Origin: Akkermansiaceae bacterium
GTDB lineage: Bacteria > Verrucomicrobiota > Verrucomicrobiia > Verrucomicrobiales > Akkermansiaceae
DNA length: 6,765 bases
Reading direction: 5' to 3'
NCBI GenBank assembly: GCA_023300205.1
Contig: JALZVD010000187.1
Location: 1 to 6,765 of the forward strand
Position numbers and translations under genes: made by a program. Below are positions 1-6,084 of the stretch, piece by piece. The notes beneath the pieces are model-generated. The model ran no database searches, had not been told where the DNA came from, and saw only the letters and a list, made by a program, of their open reading frames with translations. Position 1 is the stretch's first letter, and each line of letters opens with the position of its first letter.

Positions 1-174
1 CGATATGAGAGTTTTCTTAAGTTGGAAGAGGAGATAGAGGCTCTGAAGAAGAGACAGAAGAAACGGCAGATGTTGGTGGAGCGGAGAGCTAAGAGAGATC
101 ACAGGGTGAAGGCGAGAAATCTTGCTGACAGGATTGATTATCAAAAAGACGAGGATCCTGATAGGTTCTCATAG
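1..174 (+). CDS. C-terminal fragment of an unrecognised basic, helical protein (5' end outside window)
   Basis: Frame 1 is open from the first base to a TAG at 172-174, giving 57 residues that begin RYESFLKLEEEIEALKK and end DEDPDRFS. The fragment is extremely charged: an acidic/leucine patch (LEEEIEAL) is followed by a long Lys/Arg-rich stretch (KKRQKKRQ, ERRAKRDHR) and an acidic tail. This suggests a long helix or short coiled coil, and the basic stretch could contact nucleic acid or ribosomes. Basic tails of this kind occur, for example, on release-factor-like peptidyl-tRNA hydrolases, but no diagnostic motif is present, so I assign no function. It ends 11 bases before pabB, whose Shine-Dalgarno sequence lies in the gap, so the two are probably co-transcribed. 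Codon endings (G/T-rich) match the other plus-strand genes, supporting real coding. Confidence 0.75.
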   Translation, partial: RYESFLKLEEEIEALKKRQKKRQMLVERRAKRDHRVKARNLADRIDYQKDEDPDRFS

Positions 175-175
175 C

Positions 176-183
176 GGGAGGGG
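176..183 (+). promoter_or_regulatory. Ribosome binding site of pabB
   Basis: The G-rich stretch GGGAGGGG contains GGAG five bases before the ATG at 186. It is one of only two good Shine-Dalgarno sequences in the window and supports that start. It lies directly after the upstream gene's stop codon, as expected for an internal operon gene. Confidence 0.65.
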
Positions 184-185
184 TA

Positions 186-1430
186 ATGAAGAAGCTTGTT
201 TGTAGAGAGATAGAGGTAGAGATGGCTCCGGTTGAGGTGGCTCGTCAATTGTCTCATTTAGATGGCTTGGTATTTTTTGATAGCTCGGGTAATTTGTCCA
301 AGAAAGATGCGGCGCCGATTTCTATTGTCGCGGCTAGTCCGGTGAGGGTGATTAAGGGTGAGGGGTGTGATTTCTCAGAGATTCGATCTGAGATGGAGGG
401 GTATGTATTTGAGTATCCTGATGATGGATTTTCTGGTTTCCCTTGCGGTGGAGCGTTTGGGTGGGTTGATTATAATGGGGATTTTTGTTTTGGTGTTTAT
501 GAGTCTTGTTTGTTTTATTCTCATAATAGGAGGCAGTGGTATGAAGTGGGGGATTTATCTGAGCGGTTTATCGATGTTGAGGAGGAGGGTTTTGAGATAA
601 GTGAATTTAGGGCTCATACAGGAAGGGATGCGTATATTTCAGGAGTGGAACTGGTAAAGGAATACATCCGTGCGGGTGATATTTATCAGGTGAATTTGAC
701 TCAGAAGTATAGTGCTAGAGTGGAATCTGGTTCGTTATTTTCTCTTTATGATTCGCTGAGGTCAGTGGCTCCAGCTCCAATGTCAGCGTATATAAGGTTG
801 CTGGATAGGGAGGTGTTGTCTTCTTCTCCTGAGACGTTTTTGGAGATGGATGGAAGGAGGGTGGAGACACGACCGATCAAGGGGACGCGACCAAGATATG
901 AGAGCGAAGAGCGAGATAGGGAGTCCGCTAATGAATTATTAGAGTCTGCTAAGGAGCGAGCGGAGCTGGTGATGATTACAGATTTAGAACGTAATGATCT
1001 GGGTAGGGTTTGTGAGTATGGGAGTGTGAGAGTGGATGAGATGTTACAGCTGGAGAAGTTGGAGCATGTTTATCACTTAGTTTCTACAGTGTCTGGAGTG
1101 CTCAGAGATGATGTGGATCATTGGCAGGTAGTAGAGGAGTGCTTTCCGGGTGGGAGTATTACTGGAGCGCCGAAGAAACGTGCGATGGAGATCATTGATG
1201 AACTAGAAAGCGAAGAGCGCGGGCTGTATACAGGAGCGATTGGCTATATAGGTTTTAACGAGGTGAGTCAGTTTAATATAGTGATCCGGACTTTGGTGCG
1301 GGAGGGTGATACTCTGCATTATCATGTGGGCGCAGGAATTGTAGCGGATTCTGATGCGGTCGCTGAGTATGAAGAGACACTACATAAAGCAAAGGGTATA
1401 CGTTCTGCTTTAGAGGTTAGTGGAAGCTGA
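186..1430 (+). CDS. pabB: Aminodeoxychorismate synthase component I (PabB)
   Basis: This enzyme converts chorismate plus ammonia to 4-amino-4-deoxychorismate, the first step toward p-aminobenzoate and folate, in the cytoplasm. A glutaminase partner (PabA) normally supplies the ammonia; none is in the window. The 414 residues hold a divergent N-terminal region (about 1-140) and a complete chorismate-binding domain (about 145-410): IYQVNLTQ (166-173), SPETFLEM (214-221), PIKGT (230-234), MITDLERNDLGRV (263-275), FPGGSITGAPK (320-330) and GAGIVADSDAVAEYEET (382-398). Lysine 232 in PIKGT is the family marker that separates PabB from anthranilate synthase TrpE (PIAGT); it corresponds to the nucleophilic lysine of E. 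coli PabB. There is no fused PabC lyase or PabA domain. The length is slightly below the roughly 450 of E. coli PabB, mostly from a shorter N-terminal part. The ATG has a good ribosome binding site. Confidence 0.93.
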   Translation: MKKLVCREIEVEMAPVEVARQLSHLDGLVFFDSSGNLSKKDAAPISIVAASPVRVIKGEGCDFSEIRSEMEGYVFEYPDDGFSGFPCGGAFGWVDYNGDFCFGVYESCLFYSHNRRQWYEVGDLSERFIDVEEEGFEISEFRAHTGRDAYISGVELVKEYIRAGDIYQVNLTQKYSARVESGSLFSLYDSLRSVAPAPMSAYIRLLDREVLSSSPETFLEMDGRRVETRPIKGTRPRYESEERDRESANELLESAKERAELVMITDLERNDLGRVCEYGSVRVDEMLQLEKLEHVYHLVSTVSGVLRDDVDHWQVVEECFPGGSITGAPKKRAMEIIDELESEERGLYTGAIGYIGFNEVSQFNIVIRTLVREGDTLHYHVGAGIVADSDAVAEYEETLHKAKGIRSALEVSGS

Positions 1431-1440
1431 GTGGTGGCGT

Positions 1441-2067
1441 TTACTTAGAGAAGATGAATGTCTTGTGCTCTTGGTAATGTCTAATAGTGAGACCTCCAAC
1501 GAAGAATAGGACAGCGAGTATCATGAAGATGATAAAGCTTAGTCCAGTGTTAGATTTTTTCACTGTATATCTATCTTGAGAAGGGCGTCTTTTTATTTCC
1601 TCTTGCTCTTCTAGTTCTGGGTCGTATTTTTTAGTTACTCTCTTAGGGGCTTCTTCTAGGATGATTTCATCATCGTCTTCGAGGGTGGCTTTTGGCTGCT
1701 CTTTAGATTTTGGAAAGCTTGCTTTCTGTTGCGGTTCAAAATCTTCTAGTGAGAGTATTTCTTTTTCTTCGTCACTGAGCGTGAATTCAAGGTCAATGTC
1801 ATCACCGATTTGGACTTTTTTACCGTCTTCTAGGTCGATGATGGCATACTGTGTGTCTTCAAACTTTATGCCGTTTGTTGAGTTGTTGTCAGCTAAGACG
1901 AATCCTCCTTCGATTCGCTTCATTTTGCAATGGTATGTAGATGCTGAGCCTGCTGTGATTATGATATCATTGTCGCTGCCGCGGCCTATTTTAGTGACGA
2001 TACGGTCAATTTTTAGGCGGTATGGCTGAGGTGTTTTACCAGGCTCTGAAATGATGATTCTAGGCAT
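1441..2067 (-). CDS. FHA-domain protein with a C-terminal membrane anchor
   Basis: The 208-residue protein has three parts. Residues 1-97 form a forkhead-associated (FHA) domain: IGRGSDNDI (27-35), S43/H46 in SASTYH, and NNSTNG (61-66). These are the conserved Gly-Arg, Ser-x-x-His and Asn-x-x-Asn-Gly positions that hold a phosphothreonine peptide. Residues about 98-165 are a highly charged, probably disordered linker (acidic DDDEIILEEA, then basic KRVTKK and KRR). Residues about 174-195 (TGLSFIIFMILAVLFFVGG) form one hydrophobic transmembrane helix, with a 13-residue tail. Lys/Arg just before the helix predict a cytoplasmic FHA domain and an outside tail. The family role is phospho-dependent protein binding; the partner is unknown and no kinase or phosphatase is nearby. 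It is convergent with pabB (10-base gap) and divergent from tgt. No Shine-Dalgarno sequence is evident. The FHA call is firm; the biological role is not known. Confidence 0.88.
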   Translation of the reverse strand: MPRIIISEPGKTPQPYRLKIDRIVTKIGRGSDNDIIITAGSASTYHCKMKRIEGGFVLADNNSTNGIKFEDTQYAIIDLEDGKKVQIGDDIDLEFTLSDEEKEILSLEDFEPQQKASFPKSKEQPKATLEDDDEIILEEAPKRVTKKYDPELEEQEEIKRRPSQDRYTVKKSNTGLSFIIFMILAVLFFVGGLTIRHYQEHKTFIFSK

Positions 2068-2193
2068 AATGGATGTTTTATTTGTAGTATCCTAGTGAGT
2101 AAGGTGAGCAAGAGAAAGAAAAAATAGTTTTAAATCTCATGATTTTGTAAATGTGGCTGTTCATGATGAAATTTCCTGTGTAACAAGCATGCA
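2068..2193. promoter_or_regulatory. Divergent intergenic region expected to hold the FHA-gene and tgt promoters
   Basis: These 126 AT-rich bases separate the starts of two divergent genes, so promoters in both directions are expected. I found no convincing -35/-10 pair with normal spacing on either strand. On the minus strand, GATACT resembles a -10 box, but the nearest TTGCTC is only 14 bases away. On the plus side, the heptamer TCATGAT occurs at 2137-2143 and 2161-2167, starts 24 bases apart; each contains the palindrome TCATGA. It could be a binding-site pair or chance. I see nothing resembling a preQ1 riboswitch. Confidence 0.35.
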
Positions 2194-2206
2194 GTGTTTG
2201 AACTAA
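2189..2206 (+). other. Five-codon ORF overlapping the tgt start codon
   Basis: An ATG at 2189 opens a different frame (ATG CAG TGT TTG AAC TAA) that runs across the GTG start of tgt at 2194 and stops 10 bases inside it. Ribosomes that choose the stronger ATG would miss the tgt start or have to restart. This could dampen tgt translation, or it could be chance. Neither start has a clear Shine-Dalgarno sequence. Confidence 0.25.
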
Positions 2207-3318
2207 TAAAAACAGATTCTGAGACGAGAGCTAGGCGCGGTAGGCTGACTACTGCGCATGGCGTGGTAGAGACACCGATCTTTATGCCTGTGGGTACGCA
2301 AGGTTCAGTGAAGACATTGCATCCGGATGATCTGGATGCGATGGGTGCGCAGATCATTCTGGGGAATACTTATCATTTGAATCTAAGGCCTGGCCTGGAT
2401 GTGCTAAGGGAGTTTGGCGGGTTACATGAGTTTGCTTCTTGGGATAGGCCGATACTTACTGACTCTGGTGGTTTTCAGGTTTGGTCTCTAGCGAAACTGA
2501 GAAAGATCACTGAGGAGGGGGTAAGGTTTCAAAATCATTTAGATGGTTCTAAGATGATGCTTTCTCCTGAGGTTAGTATGGAAATTCAGGCAGTGATAGG
2601 TAGTGACATTGCGATGTTATTTGATGAGTGCCCGCCTTATCCCTGTGAGGAGAAATACGCGTTAGAGTCTTTGTCTTTGACGACTCGTTGGGCTAAGCGC
2701 TGTAAGGAATGGGTGGCTCAGAATGAACCTAAATCAGGAAATGGAAGACAGATGCATTTTGGGATTGTACAGGGTAGTATCTACTCTGAGTTCCGGGAGC
2801 AATCCGCACGTGAACTAGTGGAGCTGGGTTTTGATGGTTACGCTGTGGGAGGGATTTCAGTAGGGGAACCTGAGCATGAGATGATTCGCGCGATTGAGAA
2901 TGCTGTGCCATTTCTTCCTGAGGATAAGCCAAGGTATGCGATGGGGCTGGGGACGCCTCCGCAGATGTTAGAGATGATTGCACGCGGTGTGGATATGTTT
3001 GACTGTGTGATGCCTACACGTGTGGCGCGTCATGGGCTAGCATTTACCGATGATGGGCCGATCCATATTAAAAATAAGGAGTTTGAGATGGATAAGCGTC
3101 CTTTAACTGCTACTACCCATCCAAGTGTGGCGAGGTTCTCTAGGAGTTATATCCGGCATTTGTGGAGAGCGAAGGAAATGTTAGCTTTGAGATTGCTTTC
3201 TTTTCATAACCTGCATTTCTATCTACGTCTTATGGAGAGAGCGAGAAAGGCGATCGAAGATGGCACATTCTCTACGTTCAAAGCAGAATTTATCAAACGA
3301 TATAACCAAGAAAAATAA
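2194..3318 (+). CDS. tgt: tRNA-guanine transglycosylase (Tgt) lacking the zinc-site cysteines
   Basis: Tgt exchanges guanine-34 of tRNA Asp, Asn, His and Tyr for preQ1, the entry step of queuosine synthesis on tRNA. The 374-residue length is normal. The TIM-barrel motifs are intact: LTDSGGFQV with D90, DECPPYP with D144, VGGISVGEP (218-226) and the nucleophile D270 in FDCVMPTRVARHG. V223 in the GG-x-x-VGE motif and C146 fit the bacterial preQ1 type rather than the eukaryotic queuine type. The oddity is the C-terminal metal site: family members have C-x-C-x2-C and a later His, but here the cysteines align with T307, H309 and V312, while H338 (LLSFHNLHF) is kept at the expected distance. The reading frame through this part is continuous. 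The start is GTG; there is no in-frame ATG upstream before a stop at 2167, and MFELIKTD matches the usual family N terminus. yajC follows one base after the stop. Confidence 0.93.
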   Translation: MFELIKTDSETRARRGRLTTAHGVVETPIFMPVGTQGSVKTLHPDDLDAMGAQIILGNTYHLNLRPGLDVLREFGGLHEFASWDRPILTDSGGFQVWSLAKLRKITEEGVRFQNHLDGSKMMLSPEVSMEIQAVIGSDIAMLFDECPPYPCEEKYALESLSLTTRWAKRCKEWVAQNEPKSGNGRQMHFGIVQGSIYSEFREQSARELVELGFDGYAVGGISVGEPEHEMIRAIENAVPFLPEDKPRYAMGLGTPPQMLEMIARGVDMFDCVMPTRVARHGLAFTDDGPIHIKNKEFEMDKRPLTATTHPSVARFSRSYIRHLWRAKEMLALRLLSFHNLHFYLRLMERARKAIEDGTFSTFKAEFIKRYNQEK

Positions 3319-3319
3319 A

Positions 3320-3625
3320 ATGAAAATATATGAAATCCTAGCAGCACCTAGCCCTCAATTACAACAGATGGTAATGCCTATTTTATTGGTGGTCATTTTT
3401 TGGGTGGTTCTTATCCGTCCGCAACAGAAGCGTGCTAAAGCACTCCGTCAGCAACAGGCTGGGTTGAAAAAAGGTGACAATGTGGTCACTATAGGAGGTA
3501 TGCATGCGACGGTAAATTCGGTTAGTGATAAGACTGTTTCTCTTAGGATCTCTGAGGGGATTTATATGAAGTATGATAGGACTGCTGTGGCGAGTGTTCT
3601 CACTAAAGAGGTTGATAAGGATTAA
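3320..3625 (+). CDS. yajC: Sec translocon accessory protein YajC
   Basis: YajC is a small inner-membrane protein that associates with SecDF and the SecYEG protein-export channel. The 101 residues from the ATG at 3320 show the family plan: a short N-terminal segment, one transmembrane helix (about 17-33, VMPILLVVIFWVVLI), the signature RPQQKRAKALRQQQ (33-46), then a compact cytoplasmic domain beginning LKKGDNVVTIGGMHATV. An in-frame ATG at 3260 would add 20 residues lying inside tgt; I prefer 3320 because it is one base after the tgt stop and gives the normal YajC length and N terminus. tgt-yajC adjacency is the classic arrangement, but secD/secF do not follow here. No Shine-Dalgarno sequence precedes the start, so translational coupling to tgt is likely. 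Confidence 0.92.
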   Translation: MKIYEILAAPSPQLQQMVMPILLVVIFWVVLIRPQQKRAKALRQQQAGLKKGDNVVTIGGMHATVNSVSDKTVSLRISEGIYMKYDRTAVASVLTKEVDKD

Positions 3626-3631
3626 TTAGAA

Positions 3632-3660
3632 TTCTACCTTCAAAGGTATTTGGAGTAGAA
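3632..3660 (+). repeat. Inverted repeats (alternative hairpins) after yajC
   Basis: TTCTAC (3632-3637) can pair with GTAGAA (3655-3660). Alternatively TACCT (3635-3639) can pair with AGGTA (3644-3648) around a TCAA loop. The two stems share bases, so they exclude each other. An A-tract rather than a T-tract follows, so this is not a normal rho-independent terminator for yajC. A role in RNA stability or processing is possible. Confidence 0.35.
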
Positions 3661-3669
3661 AAAATCGTT

Positions 3670-3690
3670 GAGGTTTTCTATATAAACCTC
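3670..3690 (+). repeat. Perfect 7-bp hairpin just upstream of lpxB
   Basis: GAGGTTT (3670-3676) and AAACCTC (3684-3690) are exact inverse complements around a 7-base AT-rich loop. The stem ends 12 bases before the lpxB ATG and no T-run follows, so it is not a terminator. Its position suggests either a protein-binding site or an RNA structure next to the lpxB translation start. I could not identify a convincing promoter in this 77-base spacer. Confidence 0.4.
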
Positions 3691-3702
3691 TACATCATAC
3701 CA

Positions 3703-4854
3703 ATGAGCGCGAAGAAGATCTATCTGATCTCAGGTGAGGTTAGTGGGGATACCCACGGAGCTGAGCTGATGCGAGCCATCAGGTCTGAGTTAGGTGAGTC
3801 TGAGGTGGAGTTCTATGGCGCTGGCGGCGGTGAGATGAAGGAGGTGGGAGGTGAGCATGTCCGTGACTGGGTGGAAAAAGCTGCGGTTATGGGAGTGGTG
3901 GAGGTTCTGAAGCATTACAGATGGTTTAAGAAGCAGTTTGTAGCGATGCTTGACGATCTGCGGGAGATCCAGCCTGAGGCCCTAATTTTGATTGATTACC
4001 CGGGCTATAATTTGCGCATGGCGAAAGCGGCTCGTGATGTATTGCCAGATACGAAGATTATCTATTACGTTAGCCCGCAGGTCTGGGCTTGGAATAAAGG
4101 TCGCATACCTAAGATGGCGGCTATTCTGGATAAGATGTTATGTATTTTGCCATTTGAGAAAGCTCTCTATGAGGATTCGGGTTTGTCTACTACTTTTGTA
4201 GGGCATCCTATTGTGGACGAGTTGGTAGAAAATAAGATCACTATTAGCCGTGAAAAAACTCTGATAGGGCTGTTCCCTGGTAGTCGTGAGCGAGAGATTT
4301 CTAAGTTGTTTCCAGTTATGGTGGAGGCTGCGCGGAGAATGCATAATGAGAATGAAATGCTGAGGTTCGAAGCTCCGGCGGCTTCTGATAAGCTTGCGGA
4401 ATTGATGCAGAAGATTATTGATAAACATAAGCTTGGAGCTGATTATATAAGGATTACGAGCCGTGCTGATGGTGGTAGTCATAAGTTGATGCAGAAGGCG
4501 CATTGTGCTGTGATAGCGAGCGGGACGGCGACTCTGGAGGCGGCTTGGTATGGATTGCCCTATTGTCTTGTCTATAAAATAGCGCTTCCTACTTACTTGA
4601 TAGGGAAGATGTTGGTGAAGATAGAGCATATAGGGTTGGTTAATATTTTGGCAGGTAAGAAGGTAGTGGATGAATTTATTCAAGGTGAAGCTGATCCTGT
4701 GCAAATTAAGGAAGCGCTGGTCAAATTCATTCATGATCCTGAGCATACGGCGAAGGTGAAAGGTGAGATGGCAGAGGCTGTATCTCAGCTAGGTGAGCCA
4801 GGTTGTCATCTGCGGGCAGCAAGAGAGGTTATTTCTGAACTTACCGCATTATAA
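3703..4854 (+). CDS. lpxB: Lipid-A-disaccharide synthase (LpxB)
   Basis: LpxB is a family GT19 glycosyltransferase at the inner face of the cytoplasmic membrane. It joins UDP-2,3-diacylglucosamine to 2,3-diacylglucosamine-1-phosphate (lipid X), forming the tetraacyl disaccharide of lipid A. All family landmarks are present across 383 residues, the normal length: ISGEVSGDTHG (9-19), DYPGYN with D98 (98-103), YVSPQVWAWNKGRI (122-135), FVGHPIVDEL (165-174), FPGSRERE with R195 (191-198), ASGTATLEAAWYGLPY (272-287) and the C-terminal IGLVNILAGKKVVDEF (310-325). The aspartate and arginine match residues essential in the E. coli enzyme. The ATG at 3703 places SGEVSGD at the expected distance from the N terminus; no Shine-Dalgarno sequence is seen. 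No other lpx genes lie in the window. The downstream membrane protein starts 9 bases after the stop, so the two probably share a transcript. Confidence 0.95.
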   Translation: MSAKKIYLISGEVSGDTHGAELMRAIRSELGESEVEFYGAGGGEMKEVGGEHVRDWVEKAAVMGVVEVLKHYRWFKKQFVAMLDDLREIQPEALILIDYPGYNLRMAKAARDVLPDTKIIYYVSPQVWAWNKGRIPKMAAILDKMLCILPFEKALYEDSGLSTTFVGHPIVDELVENKITISREKTLIGLFPGSREREISKLFPVMVEAARRMHNENEMLRFEAPAASDKLAELMQKIIDKHKLGADYIRITSRADGGSHKLMQKAHCAVIASGTATLEAAWYGLPYCLVYKIALPTYLIGKMLVKIEHIGLVNILAGKKVVDEFIQGEADPVQIKEALVKFIHDPEHTAKVKGEMAEAVSQLGEPGCHLRAAREVISELTAL

Positions 4855-4858
4855 AGGA
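4853..4858 (+). promoter_or_regulatory. Ribosome binding site of the gene after lpxB
   Basis: AAAGGA overlaps the lpxB stop codon and lies five bases before the ATG at 4864. It supports that start and suggests co-translation with lpxB. Confidence 0.6.
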
Positions 4859-4863
4859 TCTAT

Positions 4864-5607
4864 ATGAACTCAGAACAGGAGCAAGATGCTAAGAGTGCTA
4901 AGAAGTTTTTGTGGATATTGATGATGATCCCGATTGGTTTGGCTATAGGGGTTGTGACTAGCAATGTGAATTTTAGGGAGGCTGAGGAGTCAAAAGCGGA
5001 TCTTGAGCAGTTCAAGGTGTCTCAGATGTTTGATCGGTCTGCTATCGAGGATGATATGGAGAAGATATTGCTCTCCAAAGATGAGAATGCGGATTATTTT
5101 TTACGGCATATTTCTAGTACTTTAGGGATTAATCATTATTTAACGGTTCGGTCCAGTCCGGGATATGGGGCTAATCTAGGGTATTATGATATCAAAGGTA
5201 GAGATAATGAACGTATCACTGTTGTTATTGTTGAGCTTGATGAGTCTAATCCTGTTGCAAAGGCGGCGTTACTTGCTGTGCCTGTAGCTGTAATTAAGAG
5301 CTTGGCAGGTGAGAAGGGTTTCTCGCATACGTTGAGGTTTGTTTTCCTACCTAAGAAATATGATGATAATAGCTCAAACTTGAGGGAGAAGGGTGAAGAT
5401 CTGGAATCTTATTTTATGATTCGCGCTGGGGGGGGCTTTACGATCAATGATGATATTAGCTGGAAAAGAGGGGATGTTTGGTATCATCCAGCAATGGCGT
5501 ATCCGCATGAATCTGTGAGTGATTACATCACGCCAGGGCAAGTGGAGCTTTCGTTAGAAGCGGCAGTTCAATTAAAGGAATTATTAGTGGCTGAGATGCA
5601 GAAATGA
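4864..5607 (+). CDS. Membrane-anchored protein of unknown function, possibly a degenerate M28-peptidase-like domain
   Basis: I do not recognise this 247-residue protein with certainty. A polar N terminus and KK precede one hydrophobic segment (about 14-33, KFLWILMMIPIGLAIGVV), giving a signal-anchor with the rest outside the cytoplasm. A charged helical part (about 37-72) links to an alpha/beta-looking domain. Within it, VRSSPGYGANLGYYDIKGRD (95-114), ITVVIVELDESNP (118-130), AALLAVPVAVIKSLAG (134-149) and TLRFVFLP (156-163) follow the strand-helix-strand order and spacing of zinc aminopeptidases of family M28 (ikG...vvvgAHyDs...GvaalLelaraLa...tirFv). The metal ligands are not there: the His-x-Asp motif reads VELDES and the DNASG region is missing. 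If the resemblance is real, the domain is inactive. It is probably in an operon with lpxB, with a good ribosome binding site. A G8 run at 5428-5435 lies in frame (codons 189-191). Confidence 0.75.
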   Translation: MNSEQEQDAKSAKKFLWILMMIPIGLAIGVVTSNVNFREAEESKADLEQFKVSQMFDRSAIEDDMEKILLSKDENADYFLRHISSTLGINHYLTVRSSPGYGANLGYYDIKGRDNERITVVIVELDESNPVAKAALLAVPVAVIKSLAGEKGFSHTLRFVFLPKKYDDNSSNLREKGEDLESYFMIRAGGGFTINDDISWKRGDVWYHPAMAYPHESVSDYITPGQVELSLEAAVQLKELLVAEMQK

Positions 5608-5608
5608 T

Positions 5609-5630
5609 TTCCTGAGGAGCTAGGAATTTT
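5609..5630 (+). terminator. Weak candidate terminator between convergent genes
   Basis: TTCCT (5609-5613) can pair with AGGAA (5622-5626) around an 8-base loop, followed by TTTT. The stem is only 5 bp and overlaps the end of trmL, so this is marginal. It sits where the lpxB transcript should stop. Confidence 0.25.
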
Positions 5631-6084
5631 GTCTGACTGCTTCATATAGTACGATTCCGATACTGGTTGCTAAATTTAAGCTTCTGGTGCTTCCTGAGGG
5701 CATGGGGATAGTGATGGCATTTTCTCCGTGTTTAGTGATGAGCTCTTCATCTAGGCCTTTTGTCTCTCTGCCGAACACGAGGTAATCATTTGGCTGGAAT
5801 TTCTTATCCCAATATGTATGGGTGGATTTAGTGGTTAGTAGAAAGAGTCTGGCTTGATTGGGGAGGTGAGTCTCAAAGTGTTCCCATGATGTCCATGTTT
5901 TCACAGAAACATCTTTCCAGTAGTCAAGCCCGGCTCGTTTTACTGCTTTGTCATCTATTTCAAACCCTAATGGTTCTATTAGGTGAAGCGTGGCTCCTGT
6001 GGCGAGGGCTAATCTGCCAGCGGCACCTGTGTTGTGTGGAATTTCAGGGTGAACCATTACGATGTTGAACATGGTCGAGAACAT
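5620..6084 (-). CDS. trmL: tRNA (cytidine(34)/uridine(34)-2'-O)-methyltransferase (TrmL/YibK type)
   Basis: This SPOUT-class methyltransferase uses S-adenosylmethionine to methylate the ribose of wobble base 34; in E. coli the targets are two tRNA-Leu isoacceptors. The 154 residues (about 150-160 is usual) carry the family motifs in order: HPEIPHNTGAAGRLA (12-26), HLIEPLGF (34-41), KRAGLDYW (49-56), FGRETKGL (104-111) and the knot-forming IPMPSGSTRSLNLATS (126-141) followed by GIVLYEAVRQ. The family's N-terminal half often reads NTGNIIRLC; here it is NTGAAGRLA. The start is uncertain: ATG at 6084 gives MFSTMFNIV, whereas the ATG at 6072 gives MFNIVMVHPEIP, which matches typical family N termini better. 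Neither has a clear Shine-Dalgarno sequence. It is convergent with the lpxB run and divergent from the sigma factor gene. Confidence 0.9.
   Translation of the reverse strand: MFSTMFNIVMVHPEIPHNTGAAGRLALATGATLHLIEPLGFEIDDKAVKRAGLDYWKDVSVKTWTSWEHFETHLPNQARLFLLTTKSTHTYWDKKFQPNDYLVFGRETKGLDEELITKHGENAITIPMPSGSTRSLNLATSIGIVLYEAVRQNS

Noticed and set aside
358..600. 80-residue plus-strand ORF inside pabB
   Set aside because: Lies wholly within the well-supported pabB in another frame; its hydrophobic Leu/Met/Ile-rich look follows from T-rich codons.
186..1430. Anthranilate synthase TrpE or isochorismate synthase instead of PabB
   Set aside because: The lysine in PIKGT marks aminodeoxychorismate synthase; TrpE has alanine there.
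1661..2029. Serine-rich plus-strand ORF
   Set aside because: Antisense shadow of the FHA gene; the serine runs are reverse complements of Glu/Asp/Lys-rich codons.
2068..2193. preQ1 riboswitch in front of tgt
   Set aside because: I looked for the short C-rich/A-rich H-type pseudoknot pattern and found no G-rich stem followed by an ACACCC-like loop and A-rich tail.
4138..4746. 202-residue minus-strand ORF opposite lpxB
   Set aside because: Long, but antisense to a complete and well-conserved lpxB; no family features and low-complexity Arg/His/Leu composition.
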